Below, in pieces: positions 1 to 8,301 of a stretch of 64,000 nucleotides of DNA. This DNA comes from Methanoregulaceae archaeon. GTDB lineage: Archaea; Halobacteriota; Methanomicrobia; Methanomicrobiales; Methanospirillaceae. The notes under the pieces were generated by a model. That model made no database searches and was not told the origin of the DNA. It saw only the letters and a list, made by a program, of their open reading frames with translations. Location: the NCBI GenBank assembly GCA_015660885.1, contig JACTUB010000011.1:1-64000 (forward strand), read 5' to 3'. Numbering within the stretch: position 1 is the first letter of the stretch; each line of letters opens with the position of its first letter. The position numbers were made by a program, and so were the translations under genes.

Positions 1-1570
1 TTGACGACGCGATGACATCGTCTATGCGCAGGATCATGACCGCTGCCTCGGCAGCACTCATTATTGCCTGCGTCTTCACCCGCAGGGGTTCAACGATGCC
101 CGCCTTGAGCATGTCGACCGGTTTGCCCTCGTAGACATCAAGCCCGAAGGTCCTGTTGCCGGCTTCATGCGCAGCCCGGATCGCCACGATCATGTCGATG
201 GGATCAAGCCCGGCATTCTCGGCAATGGAACGCGGGATGATCTCGAGCGCAGATGCAAATGCCTCGATCGCGAGCTGGATACGGCCACCGGTGGTTGATG
301 CATAGCGGTGCAGCTGGAGCGAGAGCTCGATCTCGGGAGACCCGCCTCCTGCGACAATTTTCGTGTCCTTTACGACATCACTGACGACCATAAGTGCATC
401 ATGCATGCCACGTTCAAGCTCGTCTATCACATGTTCTGACCCGCCACGGATGATAATCGAGACCGCCTTGGGGTTTTTGCATTCCGAGACATAAACCATC
501 TCCTTCCCGGAGAGCTTCTTTTCCTCCACAAGACCGGCAGCCCCGAGATCGCCAGGGGTGATGACATCGATACTGTTGATAATCGTTGCACCGGTGGCCC
601 GTGCAAGGTTTTCGATATCGCTCTTCTTTACCCGGCGAACGGCAAAAATACCGGCTTTTACGAGGTAGTGCTGGGCAACGTCATCGATACCCTTCTGGCA
701 GAACACAACCGTTGCACCGCTTGCCACGATCTTGTTTGCCATGGTATGGACCATCTGCTCATCCTCATCGAGAAATGCCTGCACCTGATCGGGCCGCGAG
801 ATATTGATCTTCGCGTTGACCTCCGTTTTTTTGTACTCGAGTGCTGCGTTGAGGAGGAGGACTTTTGCGTTCTTTACAACCTTGGGCATCCCCGGATGTG
901 CCCGTTCCTTGTCGATGACCATGCCTTCGATGATCTCGGTATCCTCCACTTTACCGCCAACTTTCTTCTGCACGTTCACATGCCCGATATCCACGGTCCC
1001 GTCCGGATCCGCAACCATCGTTACCGCCCGTACGACAATATCGCAGAGCAGACCTTTGTACGCCTCTGCACCCTTGCCACTGATCGCCGTCTCCGCAACT
1101 TTTGTCAGCATTTCCTTATCGGTCGGTTTGACGCTTATTGCAATGGTGGAAAGAATTTCCAGTGCTTTTACCGCAGCCTGCTGGTATCCTTCGGCAATAA
1201 CGGTCGGGTGAACGTGCTGATTGAGCAGACTTTCCGCGTTCTTTAAGAGTTCTGCAGCAATGACGACTGCCGTGGTCGTACCATCGCCAACTTCGTCGTC
1301 CTGAGTCTTTGCGATCTCGACCATCATCTTTGCTGCAGGATGCTCGATATCCATCTCCTTGAGGATGGTAGCGCCATCATTGGTGATGATGATATCGCCC
1401 ATGCCGTCGATAAGCATCTTGTCCATGCCTTTTGGCCCTAGTGTCGACCGGACTGCGTTTGCCACCGCTTTTGCAGCGGCGATGTTGCTGTTCTGGGCTT
1501 CCTGCCCGCGGTTCCGTGTCGTTCCCTGCCTGAGAATTATAATAGGCTGTCCGCCAAGCTGTTGTGACAT
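1..1570 (-). CDS. thsA: thermosome subunit (group II chaperonin), C-terminus cut by window edge
   Basis: ATP-driven protein-folding chaperonin of the archaeal cytosol, built as a double ring of eight- or nine-subunit rings. The reverse strand reads open from 1570 to the left edge, about 523 codons of a protein usually near 550. It begins with [13 protein letters not shown], followed by the family blocks [18 protein letters not shown], and the nucleotide-binding GDGTTT motif. The ATG at 1568-1570 is preceded by AAGGAGTGAA, a strong ribosome-binding site. The gene stands alone here. The subunit letter is a guess because methanogens often carry several paralogues; the family is certain. Confidence 0.97.
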   Translation of the reverse strand, partial: MSQQLGGQPIIILRQGTTRNRGQEAQNSNIAAAKAVANAVRSTLGPKGMDKMLIDGMGDIIITNDGATILKEMDIEHPAAKMMVEIAKTQDDEVGDGTTTAVVIAAELLKNAESLLNQHVHPTVIAEGYQQAAVKALEILSTIAISVKPTDKEMLTKVAETAISGKGAEAYKGLLCDIVVRAVTMVADPDGTVDIGHVNVQKKVGGKVEDTEIIEGMVIDKERAHPGMPKVVKNAKVLLLNAALEYKKTEVNAKINISRPDQVQAFLDEDEQMVHTMANKIVASGATVVFCQKGIDDVAQHYLVKAGIFAVRRVKKSDIENLARATGATIINSIDVITPGDLGAAGLVEEKKLSGKEMVYVSECKNPKAVSIIIRGGSEHVIDELERGMHDALMVVSDVVKDTKIVAGGGSPEIELSLQLHRYASTTGGRIQLAIEAFASALEIIPRSIAENAGLDPIDMIVAIRAAHEAGNRTFGLDVYEGKPVDMLKAGIVEPLRVKTQAIMSAAEAAVMILRIDDVIASS

Positions 1571-2142
1571 TTCACTCCTTGTTTTTTATTTTCATCATTC
1601 ATATTCCGGCAAAGCCGTTCATACTCCTTGTTTCTTACGCATCGCGGGTCCAAGGGTCCGGATACGCCGGATTTACGCGGCAGACCTTAAGTATCGTGCA
1701 ACCGTCGCGGGAGATTACGCCCCCCAGGTACCATGCCCTAATAGCGAGGACATCATCATCCCGACCGGGCTGATACAGGTGGGGGAATTCATCTCCATGC
1801 CGTGATGGGCTACAATAGCTTCGTGACATCATATCTCTATCTATGGTCCGGGATGATTTTTTGCCATCTTGGCAAAGATTGTTCTGGACAGACCCGAACG
1901 ATTTCTCTACATCATCGTGATCAGGACTCACATATGGATCTTAAGGCCAGGACTATCAGGCAACACGGATCATAACAAGTGGTATTTCCCGGCAAACGAC
2001 GTTTAAAGCGCCAGACTCCAACTACTCCGTAAAAACGCCTTTGTGACGGAATCCGTCACGCTCTTGTTGCTACGACGGGCAGCATACATACCTTCAACGT
2101 GTCAGCCGTCGTTCATACCTACATACAAACGAAGCTGGTTGA
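1571..2142. other. intergenic region between divergent thermosome and aIF-1A genes
   Basis: About 570 bases without a convincing gene. A 98-codon reverse frame (1635-1931) lacks family resemblance and has a Met start with no ribosome-binding site, so it is not called. The stretch must hold the promoters of both flanking genes. The one clear structure is the palindrome at 2043-2059, listed separately. Confidence 0.6.
2043..2059. promoter_or_regulatory. perfect 17-bp palindrome upstream of aIF-1A
   Basis: GTGACGGA, one central base, then TCCGTCAC: two perfect 8-bp arms. It lies 84 bases before the aIF-1A start. The shape fits a binding site for a dimeric repressor, but no regulator can be assigned and it could also mark the end of an RNA. 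Confidence 0.45.
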
Positions 2143-2481
2143 ATGAGAGGATTTCAGAAAAAAACCCACGATACAACAAATCCGAACACCCTGGATGCAG
2201 ACGGCACACCTACCGTCCGTGTCCGACTCCCGAAGAAATGGAATAACGAGCAATTCGCCCGCGCTGAACTGATGATGGGGGCAAATCACATCCGTGTGCG
2301 CTGTTTTGATGGGATCACACGCATGGGCAGAATCAAGGGAACAATGAAGAAACGGACCTGGATTCGGGAAGGGGATACCCTGATTGTTACTCCCTGGAGC
2401 TTCCAGGATGCAAAGTGTGATATTATGTACCGGTATCTCAAACCACAGACAGAATGGCTGCAGAGAAACCGGTATATTTAA
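2143..2481 (+). CDS. eif1a: translation initiation factor aIF-1A
   Basis: Archaeal homologue of eIF1A, which binds the A-site region of the small ribosomal subunit and helps place the initiator tRNA. The 112-residue protein is one S1-like OB fold. Visible family blocks are MMGANHIRVRC (residues 45-55), the GRIKGTMKKRTWIREGD segment, and PWSFQDAKCDI followed by a K-P-Q-T-E-W-L tail. The N-terminus is hydrophilic and short, as usual. The start is the ATG at 2143; no better in-frame start exists downstream before the conserved core. A small unknown gene follows after 9 bases, so they are probably cotranscribed. Confidence 0.95.
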   Translation: MRGFQKKTHDTTNPNTLDADGTPTVRVRLPKKWNNEQFARAELMMGANHIRVRCFDGITRMGRIKGTMKKRTWIREGDTLIVTPWSFQDAKCDIMYRYLKPQTEWLQRNRYI

Positions 2482-2490
2482 GGAGCACAT

Positions 2491-2790
2491 ATGGGGAGCA
2501 TGCGAACAGATTCCAAAAAACGATACCTTTGTGCTTCCCTTATCTGCAATTATTTACTCAAGAAAAATATCACACGGGCTGACGTAACAGCACGGGATAT
2601 TGCAAAGTTCCATCATCTGCCTGACAAAGCCTGCCGGTCTATCAGTGCAATGCTGAATTTTTTATACAGCAACCGAATCAGGGAAACCCGGTTTGGATTT
2701 TATATTTTAGGAACTTTGGCTTTTAAAAAGATTGACTACCCTCACCATTACATCATTCAACTGATTGATGGGGCCAGGGGTTTACTATAA
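2491..2790 (+). CDS. small hypothetical protein downstream of aIF-1A
   Basis: A 99-residue basic protein that I do not recognise. It starts at ATG 2491 behind AAGGAG (spacing 6 bases). The segment around residues 28-62 (DVTARDIAKF, then a turn, then ACRSISAMLNFLYSN) has the pattern of a helix-turn-helix or winged-helix domain, and the C-terminal part could be the wing, but this is only a pattern reading. It lies 9 bases behind aIF-1A on the same strand. A DNA- or RNA-binding role is possible but not shown. Confidence 0.6.
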   Translation: MGSMRTDSKKRYLCASLICNYLLKKNITRADVTARDIAKFHHLPDKACRSISAMLNFLYSNRIRETRFGFYILGTLAFKKIDYPHHYIIQLIDGARGLL

Positions 2791-3243
2791 TTTCATGCAT
2801 GCGAAGTACGATTGCACACAAGATATTCCCTTTTTGTAATTCACCTATGGATAATATCTAAAAAAAATTAATCAACCCTGATTTCCTTTTCGTTTTGTTT
2901 TTCCATTTTGTGGTATATAACTCTTTTGCGATGCTAAAGATCGCACAATGATTATCAAAAAACCATGCACATTCGCTCCTAATACTCGGGATTTCAATAA
3001 GTAAGCCTTCACTGTTGACTGCAGTCCCGAACTTCATGGGACAACTTTTTTGAGATGGCATAATAATAAATTGGTAATATCTACATGAACATTCCCTGCA
3101 AACAATAGATGATATACAAACACACTCCCGTCTATAATATCTGCCACAGAACGCGAATATGAATTCGGAAAAGGAGAACGGGAAGATCCGATGAAGGATT
3201 TGTTGCTCCTAAGAAAAACCTTGGTTAGACCTTCCTTGATTGA
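2791..3243. other. AT-rich stretch without a supported gene
   Basis: About 450 bases, much richer in A and T than the flanks. A reverse frame of 67 codons (2858-3061) has an ATG but no recognisable motif or ribosome-binding site and is left uncalled. The region is the left border of a patch of tiny genes and remnants that runs to about 5300. Confidence 0.5.
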
Positions 3244-3438
3244 CTACATATTCTTAATGACAATATAAGCGTTGGTACCTTCACCATGAGAAACGCCAAC
3301 AGAACACATATATGAACGTCTGTAGAACGCCTCTAAAAGAGATGGCCAGATAATGCCCTGCTGCATGGCGTGTCCCACACCGATGTATGTTGAAACAGGA
3401 TCATCTCCCCCCAAACTAAAATATCCAGCGTCCTGCTT
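3244..3438 (-). pseudogene. remnant sharing the GTNAYIV tail with the gene at 3696-3881
   Basis: An open reverse frame of 64 codons with no ATG; only a TTG near 3414 could start it. Its last residues, EGTNAYIVIKNM, match the end of the neighbouring small gene (GGTNAYIVSITNW). At DNA level about 27 bases around 3257-3285 are nearly identical to 3713-3740. The upstream part (GGDDPVSTYIGVGHAMQQG) has no counterpart in the neighbour. I read it as the decayed C-terminal part of an unknown family represented twice in this patch. Confidence 0.4.
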
Positions 3439-3561
3439 TTACGGGCTCTAATTTTAATTTTGATTTTGAACTTGACCTATTATGCTATTATTTAGAATGA
3501 AGGAAAAAAAGGCGTTCATATTGCGATTCTACGGGAAGTTAGCCAGCGGCGAGCGTGGCGG

Positions 3562-3723
3562 ATGAAACCTCTTGAAATTCGCATCGAAAAATACCTCAAG
3601 GAACATACGGGTAAGCGGATCCATCCGGTTGCCGTCGCAAAAAAGTTCAATTTATTTACACATAGTGCAATAGTTCGTCTGCGCCGGACCGGTGGTTACC
3701 AATTGGTGATACTGACAATATAA
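3562..3723 (+). CDS. very small basic protein, possible winged-helix fragment
   Basis: A 53-residue frame with start ATG 3562, behind GTGGCGG. It reads MKPLEIRIEKYLKEHTGKR followed by a VAVAKKFNL-THSAIVRLRR segment, which has the spacing of a helix-turn-helix with a basic second helix. The last codons run into the repeated block TGACAATATAAGCGTTGG, which also forms the 3' end of the reverse-strand gene 3696-3881. The tail may therefore be an artefact of the repeat, and the original protein may have been longer. The two genes converge and overlap by 28 bases. Confidence 0.4.
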   Translation: MKPLEIRIEKYLKEHTGKRIHPVAVAKKFNLFTHSAIVRLRRTGGYQLVILTI

Positions 3724-3881
3724 GCGTTGGTACCTCCACCCTCGAGATCTGCCAGCTGAACGCGAATTACCTTCTGGTTATCTATGCTCCATAGCAGCAC
3801 TTTATCACTCATGGTCCAATGCTCTAATTTTCTCTTGTTGAAAATATTCTCAAATAGTATTCTGTTAGTATCGATTCTCAT
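3696..3881 (-). CDS. 61-residue unknown protein, coupled to the CxxC gene
   Basis: Starts at ATG 3881, which overlaps the TGA stop of the preceding small CxxC gene (ATGA, 4-bp overlap), so translation is probably coupled. The protein is MRIDTNRILF, then a basic segment, then DKVLLWSID and a C-terminal GGGTNAYIVSITNW that recurs in the remnant at 3244-3438. No known domain is recognised. The composition suggests a small beta-rich domain or the C-terminal part of one. Repetition of its tail argues that it is, or was, a real coding family. Confidence 0.45.
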   Translation of the reverse strand: MRIDTNRILFENIFNKRKLEHWTMSDKVLLWSIDNQKVIRVQLADLEGGGTNAYIVSITNW

Positions 3882-4051
3882 GTCCAAAAGAGGGAGCTTA
3901 GTACGCCCTCTTTCGGGTGTTCGTTATCCAAGTATCTTCTGCATGCCCAAGGAACAGCCTGTGCTTTCTGCTTGTCAAGACTGCTGCATTCTGAAAAGTA
4001 TTGACACCGTTCACAGTTTGCTGACCAATGTTTGATCCTACTCGATTCCAC
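3878..4051 (-). CDS. 57-residue Cys-rich protein (CxxC-x6-C)
   Basis: Reading begins at GTG 4051 and gives VESSRIKHWS, then the cysteine block ANCERCQYFSECSSLDKQKA and a later WACRRYLD. Cysteines at 13, 16, 22 and 37 could bind a metal. The block is repeated in the frame at 4772-4897, where one base is missing just after the third cysteine. The stop overlaps the next start as ATGA. The fragment upstream (4038-4196) and the membrane protein before it lie on the same strand, so 4379-3696 looks like one short polycistron. Function unknown. Confidence 0.45.
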   Translation of the reverse strand: MESSRIKHWSANCERCQYFSECSSLDKQKAQAVPWACRRYLDNEHPKEGVLSSLFWT

Positions 4052-4196
4052 GCACCTTCATTCCGGCAGGAGGGTAATTTGCTTTGGGTATGGATACCGT
4101 GAAAATGAACGCTTCATTATCTGCAGACAAAACGTGAATATGACCATCAGGATATCTATGGTTTGCCCCGACCTTTACAAAAGAATTATCGTTAGT
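4038..4196 (-). pseudogene. coding-like remnant without a start codon
   Basis: This frame follows directly, in phase, after the TAA of the 60-residue membrane protein. It gives a protein-like sequence (VGANHRYPDGHIHVLSADN, then FIFTVSIPKANYPPAGMKV) but contains no usable start. A related stretch occurs on the reverse strand near 40690-40735, so it appears to be a decayed member of the small-gene families shared by the two AT-rich patches. Confidence 0.3.
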
Positions 4197-4379
4197 TTAC
4201 GGATTTCTAAACTTTTTAAAAAACCCTTTAATAATAACAACAACGCCCACTATAAGGAAAACAGCCCCAAGTAATCCAGTTATAAGCATAGGTAATGCAA
4301 AAAAGAGGGCAGCACCGAATATCATTATTATAATGCCCTCGATAACCGTTACGACCTCTATCCTGTTTACGTCCGTCAT
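4197..4379 (-). CDS. 60-residue two-helix membrane protein
   Basis: A small integral membrane protein with two hydrophobic segments (about residues 13-31 and 32-51) joined by a short Pro/Met turn, and a basic C-terminus KGFFKKFRNP that should stay in the cytoplasm. I place the start at ATG 4379 (MTDVNRIEVV) because GGAGGTAAGT stands directly before it; a frame extending to 4421 would put that ribosome-binding site inside the gene. Function unknown. Confidence 0.65.
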   Translation of the reverse strand: MTDVNRIEVVTVIEGIIIMIFGAALFFALPMLITGLLGAVFLIVGVVVIIKGFFKKFRNP

Positions 4380-4771
4380 ACTTACCTCCATGTTTTGATT
4401 TTGTTTTAGAATGCTATTCACTCAATGGCCACAAACTCTCCATCTAACGATAACGGAACAGCATGTATGAGATGACCATCTGGTATCATGAGACCCTGAG
4501 TCTGATTGTTTTTAGATTATCGCGTTATTAAACCTCCTTATAAAAGGAAACGGGAATTTCGATCCTTTTGACCTCCTTTTGACCTATAACATCCAAACAG
4601 TCTAAAAATATTGAATTTTTCACTTGACAACGCCCGACATTTATCACCACATATCAGCGATATCCGGGTGAAACAAGGAGATACCTTTCATAAAAAAAGG
4701 TTGGAACAAAAATGGGGAATCCAACCTCAATACTGAATCCCCATAGCAGACTCCTGTCAATAGGTTATGTT
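4380..4771. other. AT-rich intergenic stretch
   Basis: About 390 bases with no coding frame that I can support. It includes the upstream region of the membrane protein gene ending at 4379 and the 3' side of the small Cys-protein gene pair at 4772-5052. Confidence 0.5.
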
Positions 4772-4897
4772 TTAATTAGAAACAGCCTGTAAGAGCCTGT
4801 TTTCATGAAGGAGAGAAATTATTTTAATGAAACGTCTGTGCTTTCTGCTGGTCAAGACTGCGCATTCTGAGTAGTATCGACAATGTTCACAGTTCAT
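4772..4897 (-). pseudogene. frameshifted second copy of the CxxC small gene
   Basis: Starts at ATG 4897, overlapping the stop of the 4-Cys gene upstream (ATGA). The first residues, MNCEHCRYYSEC, match ANCERCQYFSEC of the gene at 3878-4051. At DNA level the match continues through GCAGTCTTGAC and AGCAGAAAGCACAG, but this copy lacks one base after the third cysteine codon. The frame therefore changes and the rest (AVLTSRKHRR onward, 41 residues in total) is unrelated. It may still be translated, but is best read as a frameshifted paralogue. Confidence 0.45.
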
Positions 4898-5052
4898 TGA
4901 CCTGTTTCCCTTATATCGAGATGATCACAAAACCCATCGTTCCATAAGGGACATTTTGACATCATGCATCGTTCCAAATCAGGTTTAAAATCCACACTAC
5001 CATTTATCCAAGCGATAATAGAAGTTTTCTTCGAGCACCAGAAATTTTTCAT
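4894..5052 (-). CDS. 52-residue 4-Cys protein, copy 1
   Basis: MKNFWCSKKTSIIAWINGSV, then a C-x4-C-x7-C cluster (CMMSKC, PLWNDGFC) and a short acidic/basic tail. A second copy lies 36 kb away at 40740-40895 and keeps the WCSKK, WIN, MSKCPLW and DGFC blocks, with clearly more similarity in protein than expected for drifting noncoding DNA. The four cysteines (6, 29, 34, 42) suggest zinc or iron binding. The start is ATG 5052. The stop overlaps the next small gene by ATGA. Family not recognised; both copies are shorter than 60 residues and would be missed by common gene finders. Confidence 0.6.
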   Translation of the reverse strand: MKNFWCSKKTSIIAWINGSVDFKPDLERCMMSKCPLWNDGFCDHLDIRETGQ

Positions 5053-5129
5053 GATATCTGATCTTCATTGATCCTATTGAACAGGAGCTTAGCGTAATGT
5101 GAAATTGATTCAGCAAGGCATTCGTTCAC

Positions 5130-5177
5130 TTTTTAACCGTAATCTTCATTACTTCCTTTTCCTGATTGGAAAATATG
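5130..5177 (+). repeat. 48-nt leader-like block, copy 1
   Basis: TTTTTAACCGTAATCTTCAT and the following 28 bases recur at 17533-17580 with about seven mismatches, ending in an ATG in both places. At 17578 that ATG starts a plausible gene. Here the frame from ATG 5175 stops after 22 codons, so this copy may be a leader left behind after its gene decayed. The block probably holds promoter and ribosome-binding site. Confidence 0.45.
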
Positions 5178-5363
5178 AAGGGAATGAAAAGAAGGTCGGT
5201 TTCTGTCACGATGAGTTTAAGGAAGTTCAGACAGGCTCCTTGATTATAAATACTTTTTTCGATTTTAGTAATGCGATTCTAAATCTATAGTCTCATATCC
5301 ACCCGAATCAGATGCATGCACCACAGTACCAATCATGTTCCATAGAGGTGTAGCTTTTATTGT

Positions 5364-5735
5364 TTAACTAGGTTTGAAAAGATCTGCGCTCCCGTAGGGA
5401 TGGGTTCCCACTATGACTTCAACACCAACCAGGCTCTGAATCATGGGAAGAAGAGTGCTACGGTTTGGGCACAAATTTGCAAGGCAGTTTCCTATATGCA
5501 CCTTCGTGGGAAGCTCTTTCATTGGCGCATTCCAGAGCTTAAACTGCGTAAGTCTTACGGAGGCTGCAGCCCCTGGGCAGCCCCCGCAGCTGAGAATCCC
5601 CAATAGCTGAACATCACTATCTTTATATCTAGCAAACTCTCCCTCTTTTCGGTTACACGCCACGGTGCAACGGCTGCAAGCAATGCAGATCTCATTCATC
5701 GTTTTCTGGCACCCAACTATCAGGATCTTTTCCAT
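5364..5735 (-). CDS. CGGC domain-containing protein
   Basis: A 123-residue protein of the CGGC family, small Cys-rich proteins thought to bind metal. It starts MEKILIVGCQKTM. Cysteines follow in C-IACSRC-TVAC and then the name-giving block SCGGCPGAAASV near residues 49-60. Later come HIGNCLANLC and THPYGS, also typical. Length is normal. The gene stands alone on the reverse strand, with the AT-rich patch on one side and about 500 empty bases on the other. The biochemical role of the family is not established. Confidence 0.85.
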   Translation of the reverse strand: MEKILIVGCQKTMNEICIACSRCTVACNRKEGEFARYKDSDVQLLGILSCGGCPGAAASVRLTQFKLWNAPMKELPTKVHIGNCLANLCPNRSTLLPMIQSLVGVEVIVGTHPYGSADLFKPS

Positions 5736-6230
5736 AGATTAATCTCCTCTTTGCTAATGCAGAAATTCAAAATTTCAACCCATCCTCACCTAATGCTGGA
5801 TTGAGATAGATGTGTGCTTCGTTCTTACACTATAAATTAATTGTTAATATTATTCGAATATTTTAGAATGAAAAAATAGTTTCTCCCGTGATCCGCCCGG
5901 ACCAGATGCAGCACCACTTAAACGGCACTGGCCCCCATTCTTCGCAGGTTTCTCCTTTGCATGGAAGAAATTAAATAATTTTCACGTATTTTCACTTATA
6001 CTCATAACAATCTTGATATTAATTCTCTGCAATTTTCCATCCGATTGGTTTCAAATACCTGGATCAACAGCTCCGCGCCCGGAATTGAGATACGGTATCA
6101 TAATTTTCAAAGAATGTGAAATCACAGGGCATTTTTTTGGATCGGTTTTAAAAACAGAAATGGGGACAATAACGATTTGGGGATGGAAAGTATCGCATGG
6201 TCATCGCAAGTTTCTTTTCTGCTATTTCCT
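5736..6230. other. intergenic region, with the decayed 3' end of the REC-PAS gene
   Basis: No independent gene is seen. TATA-like AT-rich sequence near 5830-5870 may serve the CGGC gene. From about 6120 to 6230 the reverse strand carries a frame that continues the coiled coil of the REC-PAS gene after a one-base shift (AKKRDQSLKEIAEKKLA) and then stops, so this is probably eroded kinase or PAS sequence. Confidence 0.45.
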
Positions 6231-8207
6231 TCAGACTCTGATCCCTTTTTTCGCCGATTCCAGCGCCTTTTCAGCCTTTTTGTGCTCTGTGATATCCAGC
6301 AGGGAGGCGACGCTCTTGGTTGTACCCGGGATGATATCTATCGTTGCGTAGATATCTCGGATCTCACCGGATCGTGTCACGAACCGGAATTCATATTGTT
6401 TAAGAGGGCTATCCCGATCGGTTCTTCTCAGCCGGTGCTGGGCAAGCATCCGATCAAGATCTTCTTTGACAACAAACTCCGTCCACTTCTTTTTCCTCTC
6501 GATCTCCTCTTTGGAAAACCCGCTCAGCCGGACAAACTCGGAGTTTGCGAGGTTTATTGTCGCATCGTTATCAATAACAACAGTTGCGTTTCCTGTCGTT
6601 TCGAAGACAGTACGGTAATATTCCGTGCTAATTCTCAGCGCCTCTTCGCCCCGCCTCCTGTCGGTTATGTCCCTGAAATACCACACTCTGCCGTAATATT
6701 TTCCGCCTTCCCCCACCATCGGGGCCGAGAACCGTTCCAGTATCCGCCCGTCCTTCAGGAGCAGTTCCTCGAAGCTTTTCTCGTCTTTGTGATCGTAGAG
6801 ATACCTGACTCGGGCAAGGAACATTTCAGGATCAACAAGCTGTCCTGTGGCAAACTGCAGCACCGGTTTATCAATCCGGGATACGATGAGATCCTCGGGA
6901 ATTCCCCAGATCTCAATAAATTTCCGGTTAAAATTGATGATCTTCGCATTTTCATCGACGATGAGTATCCCATCAAGGGAGGTCTCCTGCTGGGTTAACA
7001 GGAGTATATTTTTGAAAGATATCTCATTTTCCGCCCGCTTCTGTTCAGTGATATCCTGGTTCACCCCGCGGATTTTGATGATATATCCGTCATCATTTGT
7101 GATTTTCTGGCTGCGCACAATAATGTGCCGGATCCCGCCGTCCCTGCGGATAATCCGGTGTTCCGATTGCCACACATAGTGCAGATCGGATATTCCCTTA
7201 GCCTTCTCTATTTCCCTGATTATCCGATCACGATCATCTGAGTGAACAAATTCCCGGAAATAGGTAGCTGCCAGCATGAAATAGCCACCTTCACGGTCTA
7301 CAGTAGTGCCATAGAGTGCGTAGAACCGGTCATCGAAGGCAAATATACCATTCTGCACATCATATTCCCAGTTCACCAGGTGGGCCAGGTCCATTGCCTC
7401 CGCGAGTATCTCCTGGTTAACCCTGAGTGCATTCTCTGCTTTTTTCCGATCGGTGATATCCGTAATTAAATTCAGAGTTGCCATTTCACCATCCCATAAG
7501 ATCGGAACTGCACGGATCTCCACAATCAGTACTTCATCGTTCCCCCTGATAAGACGGAACGTAAAGACACCCAGATGCTCTCCGTGCATCCAGCGCTGGT
7601 AATTGGTGGCGATCATCGCGCGATCATCCGGATGGATGAACTCAAGGAATGGGCGGGAGAGAAGTTCTTCCTTCGAATATCCAGAGACTTCAATTGTTCT
7701 CTGGTTTACGAATTTCAAATACTCACCTTGTGCAATAATGATACTTTCCGCGGCGTTTTCGATAAGGACACGGTACTTCTCCTCGCTCTCGCGCAGTGCC
7801 TCCTCCGCACGTTTGCGCTCTATGTCTGCCATTTTTTTCTGGACAGCCTGGCGGATCTTGTGCGCGAGCTCGGTAAACTGTGATACCGGCTCTCCGCCTT
7901 TCTGGAGATAGAAATCCGCACCATTGTTGATTGCCTTGATGACGACCTCTTCACGTCCTCGTCCGGTGAAAAGGATGAACGGGATGGTATTTCCTGAAGT
8001 TCGTACCTCTCTTAAAAATTCGATGCCATCCATCTCAGGCATCTGGTAATCGGAGATGATGGCATCGTACTGTCCGGTGCGAAGCATGGCCAGTGCCTTT
8101 GTCGCTGAGGTAATCGTTTCAACCGTGAACTGGCCACCCTCCTCGAGAAACAGTTTGCCGATCTCGAGCAGCCCGGGTTCATCGTCGACGTAGAGGACCG
8201 AAATCAT
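6231..8207 (-). CDS. response regulator with four PAS domains, no kinase domain
   Basis: A 658-residue cytoplasmic sensor. Residues 1-120 are a receiver domain with acidic pocket D8-D9, phospho-acceptor D53 in IISDYQMPEMDG, and the conserved K of YLQKGG. A coiled coil (about 125-147) leads to four PAS/PAC modules at roughly 147-257, 270-390, 393-513 and 520-640, each closing with the DITxRKxAE-type linker. The protein ends at ALESAKKGIRV, where related archaeal proteins go on to another PAS or a histidine kinase. At an A6 run just before the stop, a one-base change would restore AKKRDQSLKEIAEKKLA, so the C-terminus is probably truncated by a frameshift. It could still signal through protein contacts. 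Confidence 0.85.
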   Translation of the reverse strand: MISVLYVDDEPGLLEIGKLFLEEGGQFTVETITSATKALAMLRTGQYDAIISDYQMPEMDGIEFLREVRTSGNTIPFILFTGRGREEVVIKAINNGADFYLQKGGEPVSQFTELAHKIRQAVQKKMADIERKRAEEALRESEEKYRVLIENAAESIIIAQGEYLKFVNQRTIEVSGYSKEELLSRPFLEFIHPDDRAMIATNYQRWMHGEHLGVFTFRLIRGNDEVLIVEIRAVPILWDGEMATLNLITDITDRKKAENALRVNQEILAEAMDLAHLVNWEYDVQNGIFAFDDRFYALYGTTVDREGGYFMLAATYFREFVHSDDRDRIIREIEKAKGISDLHYVWQSEHRIIRRDGGIRHIIVRSQKITNDDGYIIKIRGVNQDITEQKRAENEISFKNILLLTQQETSLDGILIVDENAKIINFNRKFIEIWGIPEDLIVSRIDKPVLQFATGQLVDPEMFLARVRYLYDHKDEKSFEELLLKDGRILERFSAPMVGEGGKYYGRVWYFRDITDRRRGEEALRISTEYYRTVFETTGNATVVIDNDATINLANSEFVRLSGFSKEEIERKKKWTEFVVKEDLDRMLAQHRLRRTDRDSPLKQYEFRFVTRSGEIRDIYATIDIIPGTTKSVASLLDITEHKKAEKALESAKKGIRV

Positions 8208-8301
8208 AATAAAGTTCCTTTATTCATGACGTAATCCCGGTTTTTTTGTAATCCGCTGAGGTTGAACGCTGTCCATGGTAAAACGGGGTCATGAAAATCC
8301 C

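Noticed and set aside
1635..1931. 98-codon reverse frame upstream of thermosome
   Set aside because: Composition is not protein-like and no start signal is present.
2858..3061. 67-codon reverse frame
   Set aside because: An ATG is present but there is no motif, repeat or ribosome-binding site in an AT-rich stretch where stops are common.
6177..6998. 273-codon forward frame
   Set aside because: Antisense to the REC-PAS gene, which shows four clear PAS modules.
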